A DNA stretch of 64,000 nt, taken from NCBI RefSeq assembly GCF_025561445.1, contig NZ_CP095096.1, positions 1,219,822 through 1,283,821 on the forward strand. Reading direction: 5' to 3'. Positions 1-8,317 of the stretch are shown here, in pieces. Position 1 is the stretch's first letter. Each line of letters begins with the position of its first letter. Below the pieces are notes generated by a model. That model searched no databases. It was not told the DNA's origin and worked only from the letters and a program-made list of their open reading frames with translations. The translations under genes and the position numbers were made by a program. The DNA comes from Staphylococcus sp. IVB6181 (GTDB taxonomy: Bacteria; Bacillota; Bacilli; Staphylococcales; Staphylococcaceae).

Positions 1-190
1 TTTTACCATTCTTTACTATTCTATGGTTTTCATTTACTGCTCCGCAGTTTTCACAACAATCTGGTGTTTATGTCAAAGTGCCTTTAAATAGTAAAGTTCT
101 TACCAAGTTAAAGTAAACTTCCTGAACATCATCAGAAAAAGTAATATTTTTCCCTTTATAATCAAGTGTTTTTGCTATACAATGTGTCAT
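1..190 (-). pseudogene. ISL3-family transposase, N-terminal fragment with internal stop
   Basis: From ATG at 190 (minus) the frame reads MTHCIAKTLDYKGKNITF and continues to FKGTLT, then meets a TAA where related transposases have an aromatic residue, then goes on in the same frame through TPDCCENCGAVNENH. The CxxC pair belongs to the N-terminal zinc-binding domain of ISL3 (IS1181-like) transposases. The ribosome site AGAGAGG lies upstream of the ATG. The in-frame stop shows the gene is dead. The rest lies outside the window. Confidence 0.75.
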
Positions 191-221
191 AAGCGCAATT
201 CCTCTCTTTATTTGTGTTGGT

Positions 222-306
222 AACTTAAATATTAGGGGGTTGCGCCCTTTTTATGCAAAAAATTCGATTGAGAAATAACCGCTAGGTTATCTCATCAACC
301 GAATTT
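222..306 (-). terminator. Hairpin plus T run inside the ISL3 terminus; probable terminator downstream of prsA
   Basis: Read on the minus strand, ATTCGGTTGATGAGATAACC pairs imperfectly with GGTTATTTCTCAATCGAAT across the loop TAGC and is followed by TTTTTT. It would stop transcription entering the insertion sequence from prsA. No other terminator is visible between prsA and the element. Confidence 0.6.
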
Positions 307-354
307 ATTATAGAGCCGAGGAATTCAGCGTTATTTTTATGCATTCAGATTTGA

Positions 355-1326
355 TTAAGGAGTAGACATACCCTCACCAGAACTGCCGCCGCCTTGTGAC
401 TGCTGCTTAAGCTTTTCTGGATTTAAGATAGAATCATCGACTGCTTTTTTAATATCTCTATCTTTAAAGTCTACATTATATTCTTTTAATAGATCTTTAT
501 AAGCATCTACTAAGATTTTCGGATCTTTTTGAACTTTATTTTGAACGATTTGAGATTTTAATTTCTTACGTTCTGAAGAGAAGTCCGTTGGTTTTTCAGC
601 TTTGATTATGTGATAGCCGTAATCTGTTTTCACTACATCTGAGATTTCGCCATCTTTTAATTTGAATAAAGCTTTATCGAATGGTTCGACCATTTGGCCT
701 TTGATGACATAATCTAAGCTGTCGTCTTTTTTGGCACTTGCTTTATCCATTGATTCTTTTTTCGCAATTTCACCGAATTTATCCGGATTTTTCTTCACTT
801 CTTTTTGGATGGATTCAGCTTTTTGTTTTGCTTCTTTATCACTTAAACCTTCTTTATCTTTGTCGTCTGATTTGACTTTAATAAGGATATGAGAAGCTTT
901 TTTAGTGTTGTCCTTCAACTCTTTATCAGACACTTTAACTTTATCTGTCAGCAGTTGTTTTTGATACGCTTGAAGTTTCTTTTGCTCTTTATAATCTTTA
1001 AGTGTCATACCTTGTTGTTTTAGAGCACTTTCAAACTGATCTTTGCCGCCGTATTGTTTTTGTTCTTCTTTGATTTGTTTATCAATTTCTTTATCATCCA
1101 CTTGATCCGCATATTTCTTTTCAAGCAATTTGCCGAGCAGGATTTCAAAAGAACTGTTCGCAATTTGTTCATTGCCGATTTTTTTCATAACATCTTCAAC
1201 TTTAACATCTCCGGCTTTTGAAGATATCAGTACATTATCTTTAGAGTCCGTTGCTTGATTCCCGCATGCGCCTAATAGTACAGCACTTGCTGCGACAGGA
1301 ATCATAATCTTCTTAAATGATCTCAT
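355..1326 (-). CDS. prsA: Foldase lipoprotein PrsA (peptidyl-prolyl isomerase)
   Basis: PrsA is a membrane-anchored extracytoplasmic chaperone that helps secreted proteins fold after Sec export. The 323-residue protein starts with a lipoprotein signal ending in the lipobox LLGAC (Cys about 21), followed by a charged helical region, a parvulin-type PpiC domain at about residues 140-245 (SHILIKV near its start, [10 protein letters not shown] near its end), and a Lys/Glu-rich tail ending in Gly and Ser. Length and architecture fit staphylococcal PrsA. The ATG at 1326 has a GGAG ribosome site. It is transcribed alone, with a separate terminator for the upstream gene. Confidence 0.95.
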   Translation of the reverse strand: MRSFKKIMIPVAASAVLLGACGNQATDSKDNVLISSKAGDVKVEDVMKKIGNEQIANSSFEILLGKLLEKKYADQVDDKEIDKQIKEEQKQYGGKDQFESALKQQGMTLKDYKEQKKLQAYQKQLLTDKVKVSDKELKDNTKKASHILIKVKSDDKDKEGLSDKEAKQKAESIQKEVKKNPDKFGEIAKKESMDKASAKKDDSLDYVIKGQMVEPFDKALFKLKDGEISDVVKTDYGYHIIKAEKPTDFSSERKKLKSQIVQNKVQKDPKILVDAYKDLLKEYNVDFKDRDIKKAVDDSILNPEKLKQQSQGGGSSGEGMSTP

Positions 1327-1430
1327 ATCACAATCTCCTTTTTTAAATATAACAATGTTAATATACCATACTATGAATGTGATACAAATTCATTTCTGTT
1401 GTACTAAGACCAAAGTATGAAGGAGAAGAT

Positions 1431-1470
1431 AAAAAAGGGTCTGAACAAAGCAGTGCAATGTTCAGACCTT
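1431..1470 (-). terminator. Rho-independent terminator downstream of the 1488-2054 gene
   Basis: On the minus strand GGTCTGAACA pairs with TGTTCAGACC and is followed by CTTTTTT. It separates the DUF3267-like gene from prsA, so the prsA promoter should lie in about 1327-1430. Confidence 0.85.
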
Positions 1471-1487
1471 TGAATAGTATTTCAAAT

Positions 1488-2054
1488 TTAATTAAAGTTC
1501 GGATCTAATGGATAATCGTATTTGTTTAAGATATTGAAACCTGTGCAATGTTCTTCGATATATTTACCTTCATTAGAGAATAAAATCAATTTCAAGTACA
1601 TGAAGTCCATCACTGAAAATCCTGCATTGAGTGAAAGTAAAAACATAAAGTAATGACCGTATTGCGGTAATAAAGCAGCGAGATAAATGCTAGCTGCTGT
1701 AATGACGATTAACGGTGTGATTAAGCTTAAGCAGAACAGGTATTTGTTCACAGGTGTGCTGACATATAAGTTATATAAAGGTATCCAAGGACGTTTTGTT
1801 AAACGTTTCTTTTTAAAGTGTTTATAGTAGGGTGCCAGTACCACTAAATGAATCATTTTATGAATCGGATACAACAACAGCACCGCAGCTAAAAAGACGA
1901 AAAAGTATCGATCTGTAATTTCCTTGTGAGATAAAAATATCAATACCTCATAACTAATTAAAAAAGTAATAATCGTAGTAACGAGCGCTATGAAAAAGAT
2001 ACGCGGTAAGCCAAATCTAGTATTAATGTCAATTTGACGAGAACACATGAACAT
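1488..2054 (-). CDS. DUF3267-like multi-pass membrane protein
   Basis: About 188 residues with four to five hydrophobic segments (roughly residues 18-38, 48-66, 105-130, 135-155). A motif HKMIH sits at the end of the second segment where DUF3267 putative zincins carry an HExxH-like motif; the Glu is absent, so peptidase activity is doubtful. The start ATG at 2054 is chosen over the longer reading frame because GAGGAGG lies six bases upstream. A gene of this kind sits next to prsA in other staphylococci as I recall it. The exact function is unknown. Confidence 0.6.
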   Translation of the reverse strand: MFMCSRQIDINTRFGLPRIFFIALVTTIITFLISYEVLIFLSHKEITDRYFFVFLAAVLLLYPIHKMIHLVVLAPYYKHFKKKRLTKRPWIPLYNLYVSTPVNKYLFCLSLITPLIVITAASIYLAALLPQYGHYFMFLLSLNAGFSVMDFMYLKLILFSNEGKYIEEHCTGFNILNKYDYPLDPNFN

Positions 2055-2264
2055 CACGATACCTCCTCGCATGTATATTTTTGAAATTTTTGGATGTTTT
2101 TTTGCTTGTTTCTTATCAATACTTAGGTATTATCTATCTTTATTTCAAAAGAGTCAAGCATTATTTACGAGGAATTTTGACAGGTGTTTTTAAAGGAAAG
2201 AGAAAAGGGAATAAATGTTGTCATAATGCATATTAAAGCGTGATTAAATGCATTAAAAAAGCAC

Positions 2265-2303
2265 AAAAAAAGATTAGAACAAAATGATTTTGTCCTAATC
2301 TTA
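2265..2303 (-). terminator. Terminator downstream of the YtxH-like gene
   Basis: On the minus strand AAGATTAGGACAAAAT pairs with its near-complement TTGTTCTAATCTT, followed by a run of seven T. Upstream in the same gap (about 2073-2264) I see only AT-rich DNA that should contain the promoter of the 1488-2054 gene. Confidence 0.85.
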
Positions 2304-2312
2304 ATTGAATGT

Positions 2313-2783
2313 TTATTCAGCTTCAGTATCAACTTTTTTATCTTTAGGTTGAACAGCTGCTGATTGGTTTTGATAAACAGTTTCTTTTTCATCTCTGCCG
2401 ATAGCTTGCGTTTTAGGTGTGTAAGGCGGAATGTTTTTCTTGCTTGGGCTTTTAGTAATATCTTGAACCGTAGCTGTAATAACATCACCGCGTTTTTGAA
2501 TGTCTTCGATATTTTCTTGAATATGATTAATATTCGGTTGAATATCTTTCATGAAGTCGCTGATTAATGTTTTGACTTCGTCGACAATCGTTTTAACTTG
2601 TTTTGTTTCTTCTTTGATTTGATTCACATAGCCTGTGATATTGTTGGTAGATTGCTTAATTGCACGTGTACTGTCGTCAAATTCGCCTTGACTAGTTTTA
2701 GATTGGTCTTTGTTAAAAGCAGTAACTGCTAAGCCAGCTGCTGTACCGGCTGCTAATCCACCTAAAATACGTAATACTTTCAT
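2313..2783 (-). CDS. YtxH-domain envelope protein
   Basis: 156 residues. The N-terminus MKVLRILGGLAAGTAAGLAV is a glycine/alanine-rich hydrophobic anchor typical of YtxH-family proteins. It is followed by a long amphipathic helical region (about residues 40-110) that probably forms a coiled coil, and a polar tail ending KKVDTEAE. YtxH proteins in Bacillus are general-stress proteins of unknown mechanism. It lies between hit and the DUF3267-like gene with its own terminator. A second, unrelated-length YtxH-type protein is at 55157-55573. Confidence 0.6.
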   Translation of the reverse strand: MKVLRILGGLAAGTAAGLAVTAFNKDQSKTSQGEFDDSTRAIKQSTNNITGYVNQIKEETKQVKTIVDEVKTLISDFMKDIQPNINHIQENIEDIQKRGDVITATVQDITKSPSKKNIPPYTPKTQAIGRDEKETVYQNQSAAVQPKDKKVDTEAE

Positions 2784-2850
2784 AGGTTAGTCTCCTTAAT
2801 TAATTGATGTTCAGATTTGATATAGTATGCTATACCCGATTTTTAGGCAA

Positions 2851-3276
2851 TCATTCAAATTGTGCTTGAATCTCTTTTGCGATTTCAGCTTTTGCTGCAT
2901 CGTCAATCGTATCTTCATGTGTAATCCATTTATAACCGAAACCGTCCACATCGTTTTCATATCTAGGCAAGAAGTGGAAATGTAAATGGAATACTGATTG
3001 GTCTGCAAATTCACCATTGTTTTGAATGATGTTTAAGCCGTCTGGATTGAATGCTTTCTTAATCGCATTTGCAATCTTAGGCATCGCAGCACCAATATGC
3101 TGCATTGTTTCTGGATCTGTTTCAAAGATATTCGGAGAAGCTTTTTTAGGTACCAATAACGTATGGCCTTTCGTTACTTGAGAGATATCTAAAAATGCAT
3201 AGACATAGTCGTCTTCATAAACTTTGTAGCTTGGAATTTCACCATCAATGATTTTGCTGAAAATAGTTTCTGACAT
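2851..3276 (-). CDS. hit: HIT-family nucleotide hydrolase
   Basis: A 141-residue histidine-triad protein that should hydrolyse nucleoside phosphoramidates or dinucleotides. The catalytic triad motif HLHFHFLP is present at about residues 98-105, preceded by the conserved FLDISQVTKGHTLLVPK. ATG 3276 is preferred over the codon just before it because AAGGAGTG is correctly spaced. It is divergent from ecsAB, as in other Firmicutes where hit and ecs are neighbours. Confidence 0.93.
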   Translation of the reverse strand: MSETIFSKIIDGEIPSYKVYEDDYVYAFLDISQVTKGHTLLVPKKASPNIFETDPETMQHIGAAMPKIANAIKKAFNPDGLNIIQNNGEFADQSVFHLHFHFLPRYENDVDGFGYKWITHEDTIDDAAKAEIAKEIQAQFE

Positions 3277-3409
3277 CACAATTCACTCCTTAAAAGGTTT
3301 ACTTAATCTACATTATAGCATTACCCGCCTTGAAACGTCATGTAGTGAATGATATCTCTATGAGTTATGTTTCGCTTTTTGGTACAATTAAAACAGTTGG
3401 AGGTTATGA

Positions 3410-4150
3410 ATGATGACTGTAAAAGTAGAACATCTTACAGGCGGCTATGGTAAGAAGCCTGTAATTAAAGATATTAATTTTGAATTGAATGATGGAGAAA
3501 TCGTAGGTTTAATCGGATTAAACGGGGCAGGGAAGAGTACGACAATTAAACATATGCTCGGCTTGCTGACGCCTGCGTCTGGCGAACTTTCGATTTCCGG
3601 TACTAATATAAAAGAAGATATAGAACAGTACAGACATAAATTGTCTTATATTCCTGAAGCGCCCGTAATTTACGAGGAGCTGACACTGCAAGAACATATC
3701 GATATGACTGCAATGGCATACGGTATTGATAAAGCAGAAGCGATGAAACGTGCGCAGCCTTTATTAAAGACGTTTCGCTTAGAGAAGGAATTACAAGTAT
3801 TCCCAAGTCACTTCTCTAAAGGGATGAAACAAAAAGTAATGATTATCTGTGCCTTCATCGTTAATCCTGAGCTTTATATTATTGATGAACCATTTCTTGG
3901 ATTAGATCCGCTCGGTATTCAATCGATGCTCGATTTGATGGTAGAAAAGAAAAATGAAGGGCGTACTGTATTGATGAGTACGCATATCCTAGCTACAGCA
4001 GAACGTTACTGCGACCGATTCATTATTTTAGATGAAGGGAAAATTGTTGCGTTCGGCAACTTAGATGAACTAAGAGCACAAACAGGTTTGCATGATAAAA
4101 CGTTAGATGAAATTTATATTCATGTAACGCAAGGTGGTCAGACAGTATGA
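3410..4150 (+). CDS. ecsA: ABC transporter ATP-binding protein EcsA
   Basis: 246 residues with Walker A GLNGAGKST (about residues 37-45), signature FSKGMKQK (about 138-145), Walker B LYIIDEP and switch histidine STHIL. EcsA is the ATPase of the EcsAB exporter, which in Bacillus and S. aureus is needed for normal protein secretion, intramembrane proteolysis by RasP and cell-wall processes; the transported substrate is not settled. GGAGG lies six bases before the ATG. It overlaps ecsB by four bases, so the two are translationally coupled. Confidence 0.95.
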   Translation: MMTVKVEHLTGGYGKKPVIKDINFELNDGEIVGLIGLNGAGKSTTIKHMLGLLTPASGELSISGTNIKEDIEQYRHKLSYIPEAPVIYEELTLQEHIDMTAMAYGIDKAEAMKRAQPLLKTFRLEKELQVFPSHFSKGMKQKVMIICAFIVNPELYIIDEPFLGLDPLGIQSMLDLMVEKKNEGRTVLMSTHILATAERYCDRFIILDEGKIVAFGNLDELRAQTGLHDKTLDEIYIHVTQGGQTV

Positions 4151-5373
4151 CAGATCACCGAGCAGTAGCATTATTTAATCAAAGAAGACAAGCAATCAGC
4201 AAAGAAAAAGCGCATTACAATAAGTTTATTTTTAATGGGCACTTTTCCGTATTCTTATTGATATTGTTCGGCGCATTTCTTTTAGGCTATGGGAATTGGC
4301 TGAAACATATTCCGACTGGTATTCCTTATGCATTGCTTGCAAGTTTAGCGGTAGCTGTTATTTCCATATTTCCGCTGAGAACATTATTAAAAGAAGCAGA
4401 CAGATTATTCTTGCTGCCGTTTGAACGCCATATGTCCAGTTATTTAAAGTACAGTATGCTTTATAGTTATTTGGGCAGAGTGGCTTTGCAGATAGTAGTA
4501 TTGATAGTGCTGTTCCCGTTATTTAATAAACTAGACAGCAGTAATTTCATTTACTTTGTTTTATTTGCTATCAGTGCATTAATATATCCGTATTTAGGGC
4601 TGCTTGCTAAATTGGAATGGATACAAGCCAATCGTTCTGTTTGGGTGATGCAGTTGATGCAATGGGTCTATTTTGCTCTGACTTACTTCATTATTCTTGG
4701 TGCACATCAATGGCTCGGTATCATTTTGATTTTCATCTTTGCGGGTTGGATTGTGTTATTAAAGAAAGGGAATCAACAACGGTTATTGCCTTGGGAACGC
4801 TTAATTGCGATAGAACAGCAGCACCATATGAATTACTATAAATTCGTCAATATGTTTACAGATGTGAAACATTTGCGCTCGATGGCAGTACGCAGACGTT
4901 ATCTTGATTTCTTGCTTGTACGTCCGAGTGCTAATAAATATAATGCAAAACATATGTATCTCTTCTTATTCAAACGCAGTTTCTTAAGAGGGAAAGATGC
5001 ATTGAATATTATTTTGCGTTTGGTGATTTTGACATTAATTTTAATGATATGGTTATCTAACCAATGGATTTCGCTGATTGTAGGCGGATTGTTCATGTAC
5101 ATCATTATTTTGCAGACGGCACAATTTTATACGCAGCAAGCATATGGGCTTTGGCCGCAAGTTTGGCCGGTTCCTGAAGAACGAGTGATTCAAGGATATG
5201 CTCAATTCCTTTATCATATTATGTTTGCAGTAGCGATTATTTTAACTATCGCATATGTCATTTTATTCCCGGCACAATTTTATTTCGCATTATTGTTCTT
5301 TATTGTCGGATTCTTAACTATCATAAATATTGTGAAGAAATTAAAATATCAAGAAGCATTGCTGAGAGATTAA
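4147..5373 (+). CDS. ecsB: ABC transporter permease EcsB
   Basis: 408 residues, membrane subunit of EcsAB. Hydrophobic segments are visible at about residues 30-50, 55-75, 110-130, 135-155, 170-205, 285-330 and 350-395. The ATG overlaps the ecsA stop. No ecsC follows; the unit ends at a strong bidirectional terminator, which is the usual two-gene form in staphylococci. Confidence 0.93.
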   Translation: MTDHRAVALFNQRRQAISKEKAHYNKFIFNGHFSVFLLILFGAFLLGYGNWLKHIPTGIPYALLASLAVAVISIFPLRTLLKEADRLFLLPFERHMSSYLKYSMLYSYLGRVALQIVVLIVLFPLFNKLDSSNFIYFVLFAISALIYPYLGLLAKLEWIQANRSVWVMQLMQWVYFALTYFIILGAHQWLGIILIFIFAGWIVLLKKGNQQRLLPWERLIAIEQQHHMNYYKFVNMFTDVKHLRSMAVRRRYLDFLLVRPSANKYNAKHMYLFLFKRSFLRGKDALNIILRLVILTLILMIWLSNQWISLIVGGLFMYIIILQTAQFYTQQAYGLWPQVWPVPEERVIQGYAQFLYHIMFAVAIILTIAYVILFPAQFYFALLFFIVGFLTIINIVKKLKYQEALLRD

Positions 5374-5377
5374 CAGC

Positions 5378-5422
5378 AAAAAAGAACACCTGATTAACTT
5401 TTTAGTTAATCGGCGTTCTTTT
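5378..5422. terminator. Bidirectional terminator between ecsB and traP
   Basis: AAGAAC plus CTGATTAACT pairs with AGTTAATCGG plus GTTCTT around a short T-rich loop, with an A run on one side and a T run on the other. It serves both convergent genes. Confidence 0.85.
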
Positions 5423-5440
5423 AATACTATCGCTTTTGGC

Positions 5441-5944
5441 TTAGTCTTTATCCACGGGGTAGAGGTAACGTTCAAAGTAACTTGAATGTTGTCCGCTAGA
5501 TCCGAAGAATTGAGATAGTGCAGCTTTTGAAAAGTTTTCTTGATAAACTGAAGAAGCTTTGAAATCTTCAAAATTACGGCGTTCATTAAAGCCGAAGTAA
5601 ATTTTATAAGTTGTGCCTTTGTCTGGTTTCAATAAACGATAACATTTGAATCCAGGGAACTTTTCAAAGTCTAAAGATAATGATGTTAAACGTTTTTCTA
5701 ACTGATAAGCATGATTTTCAGCAGTCGGTACAAAGACAACTGCATAGAAACATTCTTCTTCAAGCTCTTTAACTCTTGATAATACCTCATAAGTTAAAGG
5801 CTCTTTTAATGCACTCGGCATATCAGTTTCTTCAAATATTAATGATGTATCATTTGCTGAAAATAAATATAAGTGATGGTCTGGGTTGTTCAATCTGATT
5901 TGGTTGAGGTATCCGAATGTACCATAGGATGCATAGAATTTCAT
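5441..5944 (-). CDS. traP: TRAP protein (antibiotic biosynthesis monooxygenase-like fold)
   Basis: 167 residues ending in FGSSGQHSSYFERYLYP, a stretch I recognise from S. aureus TRAP. TRAP was first described as the target of RNAIII-activating protein; that quorum-sensing role was later disputed, and the family is now related to small haem-oxygenase/HmoB-like proteins and linked to oxidative stress protection. The start at 5944 (MKFYASYG) is chosen because AGGAGG lies upstream of it; the longer frame has no such site. Its position beside the haem genes is the standard staphylococcal arrangement. Confidence 0.92.
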   Translation of the reverse strand: MKFYASYGTFGYLNQIRLNNPDHHLYLFSANDTSLIFEETDMPSALKEPLTYEVLSRVKELEEECFYAVVFVPTAENHAYQLEKRLTSLSLDFEKFPGFKCYRLLKPDKGTTYKIYFGFNERRNFEDFKASSVYQENFSKAALSQFFGSSGQHSSYFERYLYPVDKD

Positions 5945-6282
5945 GGTACTCTCCTCCTTTGTCTTATTTTGCAATAAACAATATTAATTGCTAGCGCAAT
6001 TTTTTGCTAGTACTTACATTATAAAGCATTAAATGGATAAAGTGGTAAAAATATGAAAAGGAAGTTCAAAAAGTTGTCGAAATTGCAAACGGCGAAAATG
6101 AGAGTTGTGCTGAATTATGTCATAATATAGATTGATGAGAAATTAAGAAAGAAATTGTGATTGAAAAGTTCTATTTCTTTAATTTCCTATGTCGTATTTA
6201 TGACATTTCCAATGATTAAAATACGCATATTCTTTAGATATGCTAGAATTGATTAGAATGATTATTATTGTGGGAGGATACT
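5945..6282 (+). promoter_or_regulatory. hemE upstream region with extended -10 and PerR/Fur-like box
   Basis: An extended -10 (TGCTAGAAT, 6241-6249) sits 34 bases before the hemE start, with no good -35. Directly downstream, TTAGAATGATTATTA (6253-6267) matches 13 of 15 positions of the PerR consensus TTATAATnATTATAA and would overlap the start point. The rest of the gap (about 5945-6240) is AT-rich, should hold the traP promoter, and shows no gene. The operator call is inference from pattern and position. Confidence 0.5.
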
Positions 6283-7323
6283 GTGGTGCATCGTAAAAAT
6301 AATACAATTTTAAAAATGATTAAGGGAGAAGAGGTGCCGCATACACCATTATGGTTTATGCGACAAGCAGGGCGTTCACAGCCTGAATACCGTGCCTTAA
6401 AAGAGAAATATTCGTTATTTGAAATTACACATCAACCTGAGTTATGTGCCTATGTTACACATTTGCCTGTCGATCATTATCAAACAGACGCAGCAATTTT
6501 ATATAAAGATATTATGACACCGTTAAAACCGATTGGTGTCGATGTTGAGATTAAATCAGGAATCGGACCTGTCATCGATAATACGATTAAAACGTATCAA
6601 GATGTTGAAAAGCTGGGCAAAATCGATCCGAAAAGGGACGTTCCCTATGTTTTAGATACAATTAAATTATTAACAGAAGAGAAGCTGAACGTGCCGTTAA
6701 TCGGATTTGTGGGCGCACCGTTCACATTAGCCAGCTATATGATTGAAGGCGGACCTTCTAAGAATTATCATTTTACAAAAGCAATGATGTATCGTGATGA
6801 GGCAACTTGGAATGCGTTGATGAATCATTTAGTCGACATGTCGATTACGTATGCGAATGCGCAAATCGAAGCGGGTGCAGAATTAATTCAAATCTTTGAT
6901 TCATGGATCGGAGCATTGAATGCGCCTGATTTCAGATATTATATTAAACCGCACATGGAACGTTTGATTAAAGGTATCAAAGCTGAACATGATGTGCCGG
7001 TTATTTTATTCGGTGTAAATGCGACGCATTTAATCGAAGAATGGAATACATTGCCGATTGATGTGTTAGGCATAGATTGGCGTACAACAATTAAAGCTAC
7101 TGCAGATGCAGGCGTAACAAAAACAATTCAAGGTAATTTAGATCCGTCATTATTACTTGCTCCTTGGGAAGTAATTCAACCGCGATTAGATGAAATTTTG
7201 GATCAAGGTATGGCACATGGCAAACATATCTTTAATTTAGGTCATGGTGTATTCCCAGAAGTGAAACCGGAAACGTTGAAACAAATTGCGGATTACGTGC
7301 ATCAATATACGAAAAGAAAATAA
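6283..7323 (+). CDS. hemE: Uroporphyrinogen III decarboxylase
   Basis: 346 residues. HemE removes four carboxyl groups from uroporphyrinogen III to give coproporphyrinogen III. The family signatures [16 protein letters not shown] (about residues 20-35) and [13 protein letters not shown] are present, as is IQGNLDP near the C-terminus. The start is set at GTG 6283 (reading MVHRKNN) because GGGAGG is six bases upstream and the S. aureus protein begins MVHNKNN by memory. First gene of hemE-hemH-hemY. Confidence 0.95.
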   Translation: MVHRKNNTILKMIKGEEVPHTPLWFMRQAGRSQPEYRALKEKYSLFEITHQPELCAYVTHLPVDHYQTDAAILYKDIMTPLKPIGVDVEIKSGIGPVIDNTIKTYQDVEKLGKIDPKRDVPYVLDTIKLLTEEKLNVPLIGFVGAPFTLASYMIEGGPSKNYHFTKAMMYRDEATWNALMNHLVDMSITYANAQIEAGAELIQIFDSWIGALNAPDFRYYIKPHMERLIKGIKAEHDVPVILFGVNATHLIEEWNTLPIDVLGIDWRTTIKATADAGVTKTIQGNLDPSLLLAPWEVIQPRLDEILDQGMAHGKHIFNLGHGVFPEVKPETLKQIADYVHQYTKRK

Positions 7324-7360
7324 ATGAATTGTGAAACGAAAGATAAAGGAAGGGTTTATA

Positions 7361-8317
7361 ATGACTCGAACTATAGGATTACTAGTGATGGCTTATGGTA
7401 CGCCGTATCAAGAAAGCGATATTGAAGCGTATTATACAGATATCCGTCATGGTAAAAAGCCGACACCAGAAGAAATTCAAAATTTAAAAGATCGCTATGA
7501 GTTTATCGGCGGTTTATCGCCGCTTGCAAGAATTACAGATGAACAAGCAGAAGCACTGCAAAAACATCTCAACAATATGTATAAAGATAAAGAGATTGAA
7601 TTTAAACTTTATGTTGGATTAAAACATATCCATCCATTTATTGAAGATGCGGTAGATCAAATGCATGAAGATGGTATTACTGAAGCGGTTACGATTGTTT
7701 TAGCACCGCATTATTCTAATTTCTCCGTTGGCTCATACAACAAACGTGCAGCAAAAGCAGCTGAGCCTTACGGTATTGAATTAAAACATGTTAAAAGTTT
7801 CTACCAGCAGCCTAAGTTTATTCAGTATTGGGTTAAACAAGTGAATGAAACACTTAAAACGATACCTGAAGCTGAACATGATCAAACAGTTTTAGTTGTT
7901 TCTGCACATAGTTTGCCAGAAAGAATGATTATTGAATCAAATGATCCGTATCCAGAACAGCTGAAAGATAACACACGTTTGTTAGAAGAACTATCTAATA
8001 TTCAGCATACTGCACGCGGATGGCAATCAGAAGGGAATACAGGAACGCCTTGGCTTGGGCCGGATGTGCAAGATTTAACAAGAAGTTTAGCTGCAGAATA
8101 TGGTTATAAACATTTCATTTATACGCCGTTAGGCTTTGTCTGCGATCATTTAGAAGTGTTGTATGACAATGACCATGAATGCAAAGTTGTGTGTGATGAA
8201 GTAGGTGCAACGTATCATCGTCCGCCGATGCCGAATACACAACCGCTATTCATCGGTGCTATGGCAGATGAAATTTATCAGCTCTTAACAGTGAAAGAAG
8301 TGGATGAACATGAGTAA
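7361..8317 (+). CDS. hemH: Coproporphyrin III ferrochelatase
   Basis: 318 residues; inserts Fe2+ into coproporphyrin III in the coproporphyrin-dependent haem pathway of Gram-positives (CpfC). Seen in the sequence: LLVMAYGTP at the N-terminus, the metal-binding region VVSAHSLPERMI with its histidine (about residue 182), and YTPLGFVCDHLEVLYD containing the catalytic glutamate. ATG 7361 follows AAGGAAGG. It overlaps hemY by eight bases. HemQ, the last enzyme of the pathway, is not in the window. Confidence 0.95.
   Translation: MTRTIGLLVMAYGTPYQESDIEAYYTDIRHGKKPTPEEIQNLKDRYEFIGGLSPLARITDEQAEALQKHLNNMYKDKEIEFKLYVGLKHIHPFIEDAVDQMHEDGITEAVTIVLAPHYSNFSVGSYNKRAAKAAEPYGIELKHVKSFYQQPKFIQYWVKQVNETLKTIPEAEHDQTVLVVSAHSLPERMIIESNDPYPEQLKDNTRLLEELSNIQHTARGWQSEGNTGTPWLGPDVQDLTRSLAAEYGYKHFIYTPLGFVCDHLEVLYDNDHECKVVCDEVGATYHRPPMPNTQPLFIGAMADEIYQLLTVKEVDEHE

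Larger units (their letters stand above)
1..317 (-). mobile_element. Decayed end of an ISL3-family insertion sequence
   Basis: The element runs off the left edge of the window. On the minus strand it shows, from its presumed terminus at about 317 (starting GGCTCTATAAT), an imperfect hairpin followed by a T run, a ribosome site AGAGAGG, and the N-terminal part of an ISL3-type transposase. The layout (terminus, terminator-like hairpin, TTTTTTG, an A-run with GCGCAA, then the start codon) matches the second ISL3 element at 17085-18597. The outer boundary is inferred from the GGCTCT terminus typical of these elements, not from a target duplication. Confidence 0.65.

Noticed and set aside
2165..2488. 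107-codon minus-strand frame
   Set aside because: It overlaps the YtxH-like gene and its terminator in another frame, with no ribosome site.
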